A DNA stretch of 64,000 nucleotides from NCBI RefSeq assembly GCF_002042885.1, contig NZ_MVFY01000011.1, forward strand, positions 1 to 64,000, read 5' to 3'. A model generated the notes under the pieces. It worked only from the letters and a program-made list of their open reading frames with translations, searched no databases and was not told where the DNA came from. Position numbers and translations under genes: made by a program. Source of the DNA: Citrobacter portucalensis. GTDB taxonomy: Bacteria; Pseudomonadota; Gammaproteobacteria; Enterobacterales; Enterobacteriaceae. This document shows, piece by piece, positions 48,565-58,340 of this stretch (positions are counted from its first letter, which is position 1; each line of letters begins with the position of its first letter).

Positions 48565-50622
48565 TCAGCGGCTCTGCTTTCTCAGCAGATAGATAAAGTA
48601 CGGCGCACCAATAAACGTCGACAATAATCCCGCCGGGATCTGATACGGAAACAGCACCATCCTGCCGCACCAGTCAGCAAAGACCAGCAACACGCCACCC
48701 GCCAGCGCCGAAATCAGCATATGCGGCATCGCCCGACGAAAACCCATCATACGGGCAATATGCGGAGCCATCAGCCCGACAAAGCTCAACGGTCCAATAG
48801 TCATGGTGGCTGTCGCCGTCAGCCCTGCCGCCAGCAGCAGTAACCCCACGCGTGATGGCGTGATAGCCATACCTACAGCCCGCGCCGTATCGCCGCCGAG
48901 CGGTAAAATTGTTAGCCAACGGCGGCACAGAGGCGTCATCGCCAGCAGAATCACCATCACAATCCCGGTACGCAGTACTTGCTCTCCGCTCGCGTTATAG
49001 GTTGAACCGGAAATCCAGGTCAACACGCCCGCCATGCGCGGATCGCCGCTGGCCTGCAGCATCATCAGCAGCATAGTAAAGGCCGTACTGAGCGCCATAC
49101 CGGCCAACAACATACGGTGCGGTGAAAAACCACCGCGCCCGGCGGCAATCATAATGATAAGCAGAGTAACCGCGGCCCCGAGGCTTCCGGCAGGCAGCAG
49201 CCAGCCAAAAGCATTTCCGGGGACCAAAAACAGCATGAGTACCACGCCAAATGCCGCACCGGAGCTAATGCCCAGCACTTCCGGGCTGGCCATCGGGTTG
49301 CCCGTCAGACGTTGAATAATACAGCCCGCTACCGCCAGCATCACCCCGGCAATCAGGGCCGCCAGAATGCGAGGCCAGCGCCAGGGCATCAGCTCATCCA
49401 GCATCGCGCCGCTAGCCCATGTCCAGCCATGTGCGTCGCGGCCAAACGACAGCGCCACCACGAGGGTTAGCAGCAAGATTACGCCACCTGCCAGCGCAAA
49501 CATCAGCACATTCTGACGCTCAGCGGCGATGCGATTACTGGCGTTCATATCCGGGGCGCTCATACCCCTCAAGCGCGGCAACAACCACAGTAGCAACGGT
49601 GCGCCAATCAACGCCGTCACTGAACCGGTGGAGACTTCCATCCATACGCGGGTCAGCCACAGAATGATTTGGTCGGAGAGCCAGAGGATCAACGCACCAA
49701 TCAGCGGGGCAAGCACCAGACGTGCCAGCAAACGACGCGCACCGAGCATTTTCGCCAACAGCGGTGCAAACAGGCCAATAAAGCCGATAATTCCAACCGC
49801 GTTAACCAGTAAGGCGCTGATGACAATGGCCAGCGATAACGCCGCCAGACGTGCCAGCGACAGCGCCAGACCGAGGTTACGCGCCACGCCGTCATCCAGT
49901 CCCATCAGCGTCATTGGGCGTAATAACAACAGAGTCAGCATCACACCGCCCAACAGCTGCGGCCACAGACGCTGTACGCCGCTCCAGTCGGTTTGCGTTA
50001 ACGTGCCGCTGCTCCATAAAAACATGCTTTGCAGCTGATCGTGATGGAAGATAACCATCAACTGGTTAATCGCCCCGCAGTACAGGCTGACCACCAGCCC
50101 GGCAAGGATTAACGTCACCGGAGAAAGACGCTTGCCCCAGGCAACGCCAAACACCAGCGCCCCAACGACACATGCTCCCGCCAGCGCCGCAAATTGCGTG
50201 GTCAGCGCACCAGGAATAGCCCACAGCGTGGTAACCGTAATGCCCAACTGCGCACCGGTCGCAACGCCCAGCGTGGTTGGCTCCGCCAGCGGGTTACGCA
50301 ACACCTGCTGAAACAACACGCCGACCAGGCCCAGCCCGGCGCCGACCAGTAGCGATATCGCCAGCCTCGGCAGCAGGCTATAGTGAAAAACCATCTGCTC
50401 AATGACGTCGATATCCGGTGACCAGATAGCCTGTTGCCACTGACTGCGCGGTAGAGCAACGGAGAAGTTAACCCATGTCAGCCAGCAGGCAGCAACAAAC
50501 AGCACCAACAACAGCAACGCCGGATGGCGGCTTCGCCTTATCCGGCCTACAAAGCGCCCAAACCGTAGGTCGGATAAGGCGTTTTTCGCGCCGCCATCCG
50601 GCATTTCAAGTTTCCTGCTCAC
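48565..50622 (-). CDS. fhuB: Ferrichrome ABC transporter permease FhuB, with N-terminal BIME-encoded extension
   Basis: FhuB is the inner-membrane permease for hydroxamate siderophores; its two halves are each a ten-helix FecCD-type unit. The 685-residue frame starts at a GTG overlapping the fhuD TGA by four bases (GTGA). E. coli FhuB has 660 residues. The first codons (MSRKL) match, then about residues 7-33 come from a BIME read in frame, and homology resumes at HPALLLLVLF, the first membrane helix. The added tail is Arg/Lys-rich and would lie in the cytoplasm. No other ATG start between the BIME and the helix is visible. Last gene of fhuACDB. Confidence 0.9.
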   Translation of the reverse strand: MSRKLEMPDGGAKNALSDLRFGRFVGRIRRSRHPALLLLVLFVAACWLTWVNFSVALPRSQWQQAIWSPDIDVIEQMVFHYSLLPRLAISLLVGAGLGLVGVLFQQVLRNPLAEPTTLGVATGAQLGITVTTLWAIPGALTTQFAALAGACVVGALVFGVAWGKRLSPVTLILAGLVVSLYCGAINQLMVIFHHDQLQSMFLWSSGTLTQTDWSGVQRLWPQLLGGVMLTLLLLRPMTLMGLDDGVARNLGLALSLARLAALSLAIVISALLVNAVGIIGFIGLFAPLLAKMLGARRLLARLVLAPLIGALILWLSDQIILWLTRVWMEVSTGSVTALIGAPLLLWLLPRLRGMSAPDMNASNRIAAERQNVLMFALAGGVILLLTLVVALSFGRDAHGWTWASGAMLDELMPWRWPRILAALIAGVMLAVAGCIIQRLTGNPMASPEVLGISSGAAFGVVLMLFLVPGNAFGWLLPAGSLGAAVTLLIIMIAAGRGGFSPHRMLLAGMALSTAFTMLLMMLQASGDPRMAGVLTWISGSTYNASGEQVLRTGIVMVILLAMTPLCRRWLTILPLGGDTARAVGMAITPSRVGLLLLAAGLTATATMTIGPLSFVGLMAPHIARMMGFRRAMPHMLISALAGGVLLVFADWCGRMVLFPYQIPAGLLSTFIGAPYFIYLLRKQSR
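50519..50602. repeat. BIME inside the fhuB reading frame
   Basis: Two inverted REP units, 50519-50550 (GCCGGATGGCGG...TATCCGGCCTAC) and 50565-50602 (GTAGGTCGGATAAGGCG...CATCCGGC). The 84-nt element is a multiple of three and has no stop on the minus strand in the fhuB frame. Confidence 0.93.
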
Positions 50623-51509
50623 GCTTTGCCTCCCAACGCATTATCCAGAATACGGGCAAAATGCATGGCCGATAGCGTTGCGCCATAGAACCAAACGGCA
50701 GGCACACGTTGAAAACGTCCGCCACGGACAAACGGCATCGCCTGCCATAATGGCGTAGACATCAGCGCAGCCATCTCTTTATCGTTGCCGTGATCAAAGC
50801 ACAGCACATCGACATCCTTATAAGCAGCCAGACGGTCAATACTCACGGCAGTGCTGCCCCAGAAGTTTGTTTCTCCCTGCCAGGCGTTAGGGATCCCATA
50901 TTTGTCCAGTACGTCCTGGAACAGGCTGTTTGAGCCAAACACCAGCATATGTCGCGAATCAAGCAAGGATGTCAGGAGCACGGGACGCGCGCCGCGTTGC
51001 ATAAAGCGCGGTTTCAGGCTGGCGATATAACGATCGTACTCAGTCAAATGGCGTTCAGCAGAGGCTTGCAGATTGAACAATTGCGCCATTTCCTGCAGCG
51101 ACTGTCGCGCAACGACCAGCGGCTTTTTGCCATCGCTGAAGTTAAATCCCCGGCCAGGTGCAATCCGCGCCAGCTTTTCAGGGGAAGGACCATAGCCTGC
51201 CGACCAGAGCAGAAACGAGGGCTTCATTTCGGTCAGCAGTTCGAGATTGGGTTCCGTACGTAGCCCGACATCAATTACCGAGTCCGGCAGAGGAGGCTCA
51301 CTGACCCACAGCTTGTAGTTAGGGATGTCTGCGATGCCATACGGCGTAATACCCAGCGCCAGCAGCAGCTCTACCGGCAGCCATTCCAGCGCGACAATGC
51401 GCTGGGGATCAACCGCCGCGGCGTGCGCCGTATTCATCCGCCACAGCAGAGGCGACAGCGCCATCGCCGTAAGCAGCCGCCGACGGGTAATATGATGTAA
51501 TCCGATCAT
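50619..51509 (-). CDS. fhuD: Ferrichrome-binding periplasmic protein FhuD
   Basis: FhuD carries ferric hydroxamates from FhuA to FhuBC. The 296-residue precursor begins with a Tat-type signal peptide containing consecutive arginines (TRRRLLTAMALSPLL) and cleavage near TAHA-A. The mature part is a class III binding protein. Its ATG shares a base with the fhuC stop (TAATG). Confidence 0.96.
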   Translation of the reverse strand: MIGLHHITRRRLLTAMALSPLLWRMNTAHAAAVDPQRIVALEWLPVELLLALGITPYGIADIPNYKLWVSEPPLPDSVIDVGLRTEPNLELLTEMKPSFLLWSAGYGPSPEKLARIAPGRGFNFSDGKKPLVVARQSLQEMAQLFNLQASAERHLTEYDRYIASLKPRFMQRGARPVLLTSLLDSRHMLVFGSNSLFQDVLDKYGIPNAWQGETNFWGSTAVSIDRLAAYKDVDVLCFDHGNDKEMAALMSTPLWQAMPFVRGGRFQRVPAVWFYGATLSAMHFARILDNALGGKA

Positions 51510-52306
51510 TAATAGACAAAACTCACGGGTGCGGCACCGGCCGGATGCGGCAAAATGCCCATCGGGATACCGTAAATTTGTTCCAGAGTTTCACTGCGCA
51601 TCAGTTCAGCAGGCGTTCCTTGAGAAATCATCTCACCGCCGCGCAGCGCAACGAGGTAATCGCAGTAACGGGCCGCCATATTGATATCATGCAGCACCGC
51701 AACCACCGTCAGCCCGCGCTGCTGGCTTAAGCGGTGCACCAGCGCCAGCACGTCAACCTGATGGGCGATATCCAGCGCGGAAGTTGGTTCATCAAGCAGC
51801 AGACAGCGGCTGTCCTGTGCCACCAGCATGGCAATCCACGCGCGTTGGCGTTCCCCACCGGACAGGCTATCGACCAGACGGTGCGCCAGCGGCTTTAAAC
51901 CTACCAGCGAAATTGCTTCTTCTACCTTCTCTCTGTCGGCAACGCCAAAACGCCCCAGCGCCCCGTGCCACGGATAACGACCAATCGCCACCAGTTCGCG
52001 TACGGTCATCCCTTCTGCCTGCGGCAGCTGTTGCGGCAGATAGGCGACCTTGCGGGCAAACGCTTTACTACTCCAGCTCTCCAGCGGCTGTTCGTCGAGC
52101 AGGATTTCACCTTCTGACGGCGGCTGATGACGTCCCAGCATTTTCAATAATGTCGATTTACCGGAACCGTTGTGGCCGATAAGACCCGTCACTTTCCCTA
52201 CAGGAAAAGTTAATGAGAGAGGATGCAAAAGCGTGCGGCCAGGCACACTAAAGGAGACATTACGCAACGCAAAAGTGGTGTCGGGATGGGATCTGTTTTC
52301 CTGCAT
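51509..52306 (-). CDS. fhuC: Ferrichrome ABC transporter ATPase FhuC
   Basis: FhuC powers ferrichrome import with FhuB. I start at 52306 (MQENRSHPDTTFALRN), giving 265 residues as in E. coli; the frame runs further up into the fhuA end. Walker A is GHNGSGKST, the signature LSGGERQR, and Walker B LLLDEPTSALD. It lies 47 nt after fhuA. Confidence 0.95.
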   Translation of the reverse strand: MQENRSHPDTTFALRNVSFSVPGRTLLHPLSLTFPVGKVTGLIGHNGSGKSTLLKMLGRHQPPSEGEILLDEQPLESWSSKAFARKVAYLPQQLPQAEGMTVRELVAIGRYPWHGALGRFGVADREKVEEAISLVGLKPLAHRLVDSLSGGERQRAWIAMLVAQDSRCLLLDEPTSALDIAHQVDVLALVHRLSQQRGLTVVAVLHDINMAARYCDYLVALRGGEMISQGTPAELMRSETLEQIYGIPMGILPHPAGAAPVSFVY

Positions 52307-52353
52307 AGCAGCCAACTTGTAAAACGGGCACGCAAAGCGTGCCCAAAGAGAAA

Positions 52354-54567
52354 TTAGAAACGGAAGGTTGCAGTTGCAACGACCTGACGTTCTGCGCCCC
52401 AGTAACATGCGTATTCGCTGTAGCAACTGGAAACGTATTCGCGATTAAACAGGTTGTTAACGTTCACCGCAACAGACGAACCCGCCATGCCGAAACGAGC
52501 CAGATCGTATTTCACCATCGCGTCGGCAACAGTATAGCCACCAACGTTAAAGGAGTCGTTCTTCTTCGCCGCATCGTTTTTGTAGTAACTCACCGTTGAA
52601 CCGGTGTAACGCACCCCTGCGCCAAGAGTCAAACCGCTAAGTGCCGTTTCATAGAACGTATAATCGGTCCATAAAGAAGCCTGATTACGAGGTACTTCTG
52701 CCGGACGCTTGCCTTTGAAGATGGTGTCCTCGGTATATTCCGCATCCGTATAGCTGTATGCCGCCGTAATGTTAACGTTGGCATTGACCGCAGCTTTAGC
52801 CTCCAGCTCAACACCACGAGAACGAATTTCGCCGCTCTGAACGCTGTACAGCCCAGTTGGATCGTTCGGGTCTGCGGTCAGATTTTTGTCTTTCGTCAGC
52901 TGATAAACCGCAGCTGTCAGCACGACAGGCATATCCTTCGGCACATATTTCACGCCAGCTTCGTACTGCTTACCGCGTGACGGATCAAACGGTTTTCCTT
53001 CTTTCGTTGAACCTGATGTCGGTTCGAAAGATTCGCTATAGCTAAAGTATGGCGAAATTCCGTTATCAAACAGGTAGTTAACACCACCGCGCCAGGTAAA
53101 CTGTTGATCGTTAACTTCGGCCAGAGTATTACTGGAGCGAGTCAACGTAGAGGTTGTTGCGTAATCATAACGACCACCCAGCGTCAGCACCCACTTATCC
53201 CATTCCATCTGGTCCTGGGCATAAAGTCCGGTCTGCTCCATACGGTTCAGCACGGCGTACTTCGCATACGGTCCGCTGACATCAATATTCGGATTACCGT
53301 ACTGCGGGTTATTCATATCCAGTGGATCTGCGGAGCCATAAAGTGCATTCACGTCGTTACGCATGCGCGAATAATCAACACCTGTCAGCAGAGTATGTTC
53401 CACATCGCCGGTGGCGAAAGCAGACTGAAGCTGGGTGTCGACAGTGAATGCACTGAGATCTTCGTCAGAACGCACGTACTGGCGATTAATTTTGCCAGGG
53501 GCAATGTAGCCGTAGCCATACACGGAACGGTAGAGTGTTTTCACACGGTCATATCGCAGATTCTGGCGCACAGTGAAGGTATCGTTCAAGGCATGCGAGA
53601 AGTTGTAGCCTACCATTTTCTGACGACGCGCCATCTTGTTATCGTCTTCGCCTTCATTGAAATCAGTTGGCAACTTGTGCGGATTACCGTTCGCATCGTA
53701 GTAAGGGACAAGCGTACCTTCACGCGGCAACCAACCGTAATAACCCGCGTACGGATCGTTTTGGAAGTTACTAAGGAAGGTGAAATCTGTTTTATCATCA
53801 GGACGCCAGCTAAACGCAGGCGCAACAGCGTAACGCGTTGATTTTGACATTTCCTGCTGAGAATTCTGGCTGTTGCCTAATCCCGTTAAACGGTATGACC
53901 ACACACCGTCATCATCAATAGCATCGCTGAAATCGAAACCGGTTTGCCAGAGGTTGTTAGTCCCCATTTTGAACTGAATTTCTTTCAGAGGTTCAGTGGT
54001 CGGACGCTTGCTTACCATGCTTACAATGCCGCCAGGGTTACTGTTACCGTACAATACAGATGTTGGCCCACGCATGACTTCTACGCGTTCCAGAAAATAT
54101 GGGTCCATTGATACTTCAGAGTAGTTATTTCCCTGAAGTTTCATCCCATCAAGATACTGGTTGGTATTGACGGTGGTTGGCGCAGTGAAACCTCGAATTG
54201 TCACCACATCATAGGTAGTTGAACTACCACGCGTGGCAAAAACACCCGGCGTGTAAGCAATCGCTTCTTTCACCGTCGCGGGCTGTTTGGTGTCCATCTC
54301 TTCACGCGTCACTACCGAAACAGATTGCGGGGTCTTTTCGATAGGCGTATCGGTCTTGGTTGCAGTGGCAGACCGCTTCGCAGCGATGGTTGGGGACGGT
54401 CCCCATGCGCTTTCTTGTGCGGCAGGTGCAGCAGTTACGGTGATGGTTTCTTCTTTCGGGTCAACCGCCGCCTGTGCATAGACAGACATGCCGCTAACCG
54501 CTGTGGCTACCACTACTGCGATTTTACGCAGTGATGAACTTGGCTGAGCAGTTTTAAGACGCGCCAT
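52354..54567 (-). CDS. fhuA: TonB-dependent ferrichrome receptor FhuA
   Basis: FhuA is the outer-membrane receptor for ferrichrome, and in E. coli also for phages T1, T5, phi80 and colicin M. The 737-residue precursor has a signal peptide to about residue 34, a TonB box (ETITVTA, 40-46), a plug (about 50-190) and a 22-strand barrel ending in F (ATATFRF). It is far more diverged from E. coli (747 residues) than its neighbours. Loop 4 (about 343-372) is much shorter and lacks both cysteines; the cysteine pair near the C terminus (SCYSEYACYWG) is kept. First gene of fhuACDB. Confidence 0.93.
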   Translation of the reverse strand: MARLKTAQPSSSLRKIAVVVATAVSGMSVYAQAAVDPKEETITVTAAPAAQESAWGPSPTIAAKRSATATKTDTPIEKTPQSVSVVTREEMDTKQPATVKEAIAYTPGVFATRGSSTTYDVVTIRGFTAPTTVNTNQYLDGMKLQGNNYSEVSMDPYFLERVEVMRGPTSVLYGNSNPGGIVSMVSKRPTTEPLKEIQFKMGTNNLWQTGFDFSDAIDDDGVWSYRLTGLGNSQNSQQEMSKSTRYAVAPAFSWRPDDKTDFTFLSNFQNDPYAGYYGWLPREGTLVPYYDANGNPHKLPTDFNEGEDDNKMARRQKMVGYNFSHALNDTFTVRQNLRYDRVKTLYRSVYGYGYIAPGKINRQYVRSDEDLSAFTVDTQLQSAFATGDVEHTLLTGVDYSRMRNDVNALYGSADPLDMNNPQYGNPNIDVSGPYAKYAVLNRMEQTGLYAQDQMEWDKWVLTLGGRYDYATTSTLTRSSNTLAEVNDQQFTWRGGVNYLFDNGISPYFSYSESFEPTSGSTKEGKPFDPSRGKQYEAGVKYVPKDMPVVLTAAVYQLTKDKNLTADPNDPTGLYSVQSGEIRSRGVELEAKAAVNANVNITAAYSYTDAEYTEDTIFKGKRPAEVPRNQASLWTDYTFYETALSGLTLGAGVRYTGSTVSYYKNDAAKKNDSFNVGGYTVADAMVKYDLARFGMAGSSVAVNVNNLFNREYVSSCYSEYACYWGAERQVVATATFRF

Positions 54568-54591
54568 TGGTATTTCTCTGATTAAAGTGAA

Positions 54592-54622
54592 TGATAACGT
54601 AAACGAGAATTATTATTATAAC
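54592..54622 (-). promoter_or_regulatory. Fur-box region upstream of fhuA
   Basis: The minus strand reads TATAATAATAATTCTCGTT then TACGTTATC. This overlaps the Fur consensus (GATAATGATAATCATTATC) with 12 of 19 matches by my count and is close to the E. coli fhuA operator. A -10-like TATAAT lies within it. The rest of 54568-54777 holds no gene. Confidence 0.75.
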
Positions 54623-54743
54623 GGCAGCATAATATTCGAAACTCTGGCGAGATAGCAAGCAATACGCGTCCCTACTAAAACTGAGGGGTTAAGAAATAAC
54701 CAGATGAAAAGAAAGGGTTAATAAATTAGGCTGGAATGTTTAA

Positions 54744-54775
54744 AAGAAAAGCCTGCAAATACACAGGCTATTTTT
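54744..54775 (-). terminator. Terminator after the fimbrial adhesin gene
   Basis: On the minus strand AGCCTG and CAGGCT form a stem around a TGTATTTG loop, followed by TTTCTTTT. It begins directly at the adhesin stop codon and ends the fimbrial operon before the fhuA promoter. Confidence 0.82.
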
Positions 54776-54777
54776 GG

Positions 54778-55791
54778 CTAGCGGTAAAAAACGCTAAATG
54801 TCGCAACAGAGTCAACCTTTCCCGCTTTTACAGTGCCTGTTTGTACATATCTCGCTTTCAAAGGGATAGTGACAGACTGCCTATCGGTTGTTTGCGCTAC
54901 CGCGTTGTAATCTTGATCAAATTTCAGCACATTATTGTTGCTGTCGAGGATTTGTAATCCGACCCCTTCGGCCGCGTCATTACCACTGGCGATCTCCAGG
55001 ATGTCGCTATTGCCACTCACGCCAGTTGAACCGGCAGTGGTGAATTTATAATCAAGTTTGATGCCCGCGACACACTGTTCCAGCTGAATCTTGAAACTAT
55101 CATCAGATACAACATCGGAATAACCGTCCACAATATCGCTAGTCATGATTCTCTTAAGCGGCACTGTGATATTTTTTTCAACTAAATTGCAGGTGTTAGC
55201 AGTAACGTTAATAACTATTGGCGCAAAGCGAATTTGAGCAATAACCTGCGAATCATAAATCCAGTCCGCATTGAGCATGTTGACGTCAATAACTCCTGAC
55301 TGCACAACACCAGTGACGACAAATTCAGCTCTCGCACGTGACTGAATACTATAGTCACTTAAGTGGGTTGTTTTTGACGTCCCTAGATGCATAGGGGTAA
55401 CCACCGAACCTTCTGTTAGGGCGGAAGCGTTATCTTTAACCCAGGCGACCCGAAAACCTATTCCCGGAACATTTGTTTGATAAACGCGGCTAAGGGGATT
55501 ATCCGTGCGGGCATCGCTACTCGTGAATACGGTATAGCCTGTATAGATATCGCCATTATCTGTACAGTCCACGACTTTAATAAGATCGCCAGTCACTTCC
55601 TGGGTTGCAATGATCGTACCTGGAGCGGCGTCCGCATTTACCGTAAACGACGGCATATTGAACGTAGAGGTTGACGGCGACGCATCATTCTCAATTTTGC
55701 AGGATGCCTGAACTGATTGCTGTGCGAACAATAGACCGCAACATAGAATCAATCTAAAAATCATATAATTATTCATATTCCCACAGTCCAT
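54778..55791 (-). CDS. Two-domain fimbrial tip adhesin
   Basis: Last gene of the fimbrial operon. A signal peptide (MNNYMIFRLILCCGLLFAQQSVQA) is followed by an N-terminal domain of about 165 residues, probably the lectin/receptor-binding domain, and a C-terminal pilin domain starting near the TCNLVEKNITVPL segment and ending AGKVDSVATFSVFYR, a donor-strand-type ending. The ligand cannot be told from sequence. The start is uncertain: ATG 55791 has a GGA-type ribosome-binding site 9 nt away and gives 337 residues, ATG 55776 gives 332. An earlier frame overlaps the usher and is unlikely. Confidence 0.8.
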   Translation of the reverse strand: MDCGNMNNYMIFRLILCCGLLFAQQSVQASCKIENDASPSTSTFNMPSFTVNADAAPGTIIATQEVTGDLIKVVDCTDNGDIYTGYTVFTSSDARTDNPLSRVYQTNVPGIGFRVAWVKDNASALTEGSVVTPMHLGTSKTTHLSDYSIQSRARAEFVVTGVVQSGVIDVNMLNADWIYDSQVIAQIRFAPIVINVTANTCNLVEKNITVPLKRIMTSDIVDGYSDVVSDDSFKIQLEQCVAGIKLDYKFTTAGSTGVSGNSDILEIASGNDAAEGVGLQILDSNNNVLKFDQDYNAVAQTTDRQSVTIPLKARYVQTGTVKAGKVDSVATFSVFYR

Positions 55792-55810
55792 TTTATGTTT
55801 TCCCTTTACA

Positions 55811-58297
55811 CTATCGACACTCAACCGCAGCCTGGTAAATAGAGGACTCGATATCGTCTGGGATCTGCGCATTTCCTTCACAGCGCTGTTCTGGAGCACT
55901 ACCCCACTGTACTTTAAACGGTACATTACCTTTCAAACCGGTCAGATAAACTTCGCCACCATCTCCGACTATTGAGGAGCCCCCCTCAATTGACAGTACC
56001 GCGCCGAAAGGCACAAAACTCGATCCATGGTGAAGTGTTAATAAGGCGCGAATACCCTGGCGGGCAGAGAAATTAGCTGCGACAACTGCCCCTTTCGTAG
56101 GTACGACATCTTTGGCCGGTTTTTCGATATCCAGATCGTCGCGTTCCCCGCTGTTCACCGTGACGGTATTACGACGATAATTAGTTAGATATGGTACGAC
56201 CGCATTTCCCCAGTAGTCAGTGTAAATACCTTGCATATTCTGGACTTTAACATCTGCTCCCTCGTCAATATGGACAATAGCAAAAGCATCCTGGACAGAT
56301 TGCCCCAGCGTAATACCATAAGGATGTGCGACGACGGATCCTTGCGCGCTGTAGTTCCACTGTTTGCTATCTTTGGCATAGCTATAGTTCGCCCCAATTT
56401 CACCGTATGAGCCACGATAACGCCCCGTCATGCTCGCACCATATCCAGTATCGTGATCGGTATAGCTTTGCTGCAGGTTATAACTTAAGTTGTTATCTTC
56501 CAGCGCAGTCCCGCCAATCCCAACCTGATGCACGGTATTGCCATTTTTAGCGCTGTTTAGGTTGTAGGTCGCCCAACTGTTTGACAGCCAACGTGACAAA
56601 GGAATATTGACGGAAAATGCAACCTGCTGGTCATTATCGCTGTTTGGTGTTTTTGTCAGGCTATAGTTCACAGACCAGGTGATGTCCTGCCAACTGGAGC
56701 TGAATCCCATACTGGCACTGCGCTCATGCCCACTCATATCCCAGTAATCTTGTTGATAACCATTGATATACACAGACCCTACAGAGCCCAATGATTGCGA
56801 CATACTCAACTGTAAACGGCTACGACGATTGTTCGTTTTACGGTAATTGTAAATTCCATCATCTTCGCCCCTATCGCGCTGATCGAGAGCTTCCTGGAAG
56901 GTATAAAAACCAGAAGTGGAATAACGGTAACTGGCCAGCGTCACCGTGGTATCTGTTGCAGAAAAGTCTTTGGAATATTGTGCACGCCAGGATAAACCGT
57001 TGGCATTACCACGCCCATCGTCAAACTGGGTTCTGGCCGCAGTAACATCTACAGACACAGAACCAAGCTCACCGAGATCGGCCCCCGCCCCGACCAGACC
57101 GGCACGGTAAATTGATGCTTCGAGCACTCCGCCATACAGCGTAATGCCATGAGGCATGCCGTAGATTACCGTCGCCTGACCAAACCCAGGTTCCTCGCCG
57201 TTATCGCTATCACGGTATTTTCCACCAGCAAGGCTATATTTCAGCGCACCTTCACGCTGTAAGATGGGTACCGAAGCGCTTGCCTGAATAAACGAATGCT
57301 CGCTTCCATCAGCCTCTTTAACGGTAACTTGTAGATCTGACCCTGCTGTTACCTGACTGAGGTCTCTGATTTCAAAGGGGCCGCTGGAGACATAAGTCTG
57401 ATATATCGTGTAGCCATTTTGCTTAATCGTTACTTTTGCATCGCTATTGGCAATTCCGCGCACAACAGGCGCAAACCCTTGTAAGCTATTGGGTAACATG
57501 CTGGTATCGGTTTCCAGCTTCACCCCTGTCATCTGTACGCTGTCAAACAGTTCGCCGTTGGTATATGTCTGGCCAATTTCAAGCTGACTTTGCAGAAATT
57601 TAATATCCCGCTCCAGCGTGGTGCTGATCGCATCCCAGCCATCCGAATTGCTGTAGGTACTTGAATTACGAAGCCGCCAGGCGCCAAGATTTAGACCGGA
57701 ATTAAGGCTTGCCCAGTTCGAGTTATCGTTCTCGCCATTTACTTGCTGGCGGTTGCCGCTAATGTAATAGCTGCTCCATGCCGCAGGAATGCCATCGTCC
57801 CAGTCTTTAATAGGGATAGCGCCAGCGACTTGCTGGTCGCGATAAATTTGCGGGATCCGCACGAAAAGAGTTTGGCTATCGAGTTGAAAATCAAACTTTG
57901 CTCCCGATATGTACTGGGCGATGTCGCCAACTGGAGCCGTATCAGCCAATGATTTCAAGCCGGGAAGGCTATCGACCTTCACCCCCAGCTCTCTGAGATC
58001 CCCTTTGCTGAACTGCGGGAGTAATTGCGTCTTATCCTGTGATAGTACGTAAGTAATATTTCGCTTATCAATGCGATCATAATCCCACATCACTTCAGTC
58101 AAATAAGTCCCTGGTTGTAACCCATTATTTTGCAAAAAGGTTTCCAGTATTGACGTATTCTCTAACGGTGTACCGAGTTCCAGAATATGCAAATTGAATT
58201 CATCTTCAGCACTCGCTGGGTGCAAAAATGAGCATAATGCCAGCGTAATGCTGTTGAGCAAAAAGAGTCGGCAAGATCGCAAAGGATAAGGCTGCAT
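55811..58297 (-). CDS. Fimbrial outer-membrane usher
   Basis: The 828-residue protein is a PapC/FimD-type usher that receives chaperone-subunit complexes and secretes the pilus. It shows a signal peptide (to about 30), N-terminal periplasmic domain (FNLHILELGTP), a 24-strand barrel with plug (VRGIANSDAKVTIKQNGYTIY near 290), and two C-terminal domains; cysteines near the end (RCEGNAQ and VECR) form the expected pair. It begins about 43 nt after the chaperone stop. It is intact. The nearest fimbrial clade needs a search. Confidence 0.93.
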   Translation of the reverse strand: MQPYPLRSCRLFLLNSITLALCSFLHPASAEDEFNLHILELGTPLENTSILETFLQNNGLQPGTYLTEVMWDYDRIDKRNITYVLSQDKTQLLPQFSKGDLRELGVKVDSLPGLKSLADTAPVGDIAQYISGAKFDFQLDSQTLFVRIPQIYRDQQVAGAIPIKDWDDGIPAAWSSYYISGNRQQVNGENDNSNWASLNSGLNLGAWRLRNSSTYSNSDGWDAISTTLERDIKFLQSQLEIGQTYTNGELFDSVQMTGVKLETDTSMLPNSLQGFAPVVRGIANSDAKVTIKQNGYTIYQTYVSSGPFEIRDLSQVTAGSDLQVTVKEADGSEHSFIQASASVPILQREGALKYSLAGGKYRDSDNGEEPGFGQATVIYGMPHGITLYGGVLEASIYRAGLVGAGADLGELGSVSVDVTAARTQFDDGRGNANGLSWRAQYSKDFSATDTTVTLASYRYSTSGFYTFQEALDQRDRGEDDGIYNYRKTNNRRSRLQLSMSQSLGSVGSVYINGYQQDYWDMSGHERSASMGFSSSWQDITWSVNYSLTKTPNSDNDQQVAFSVNIPLSRWLSNSWATYNLNSAKNGNTVHQVGIGGTALEDNNLSYNLQQSYTDHDTGYGASMTGRYRGSYGEIGANYSYAKDSKQWNYSAQGSVVAHPYGITLGQSVQDAFAIVHIDEGADVKVQNMQGIYTDYWGNAVVPYLTNYRRNTVTVNSGERDDLDIEKPAKDVVPTKGAVVAANFSARQGIRALLTLHHGSSFVPFGAVLSIEGGSSIVGDGGEVYLTGLKGNVPFKVQWGSAPEQRCEGNAQIPDDIESSIYQAAVECR

Positions 58298-58340
58298 ATA
58301 ATAAAGTCCCTTTAATTTTTACCCATACGCGTCATTGCGT

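Noticed and set aside
48565-50622. fhuB as a pseudogene due to repeat insertion
   Set aside because: The BIME keeps the frame, the remaining sequence aligns fully to FhuB, and the stop is at the normal end.
54778-55926. Longer 382-residue adhesin starting at 55926
   Set aside because: The extra N-terminal part overlaps the usher by over 100 nt and would mask the signal peptide; starts at 55791 or 55776 are better.
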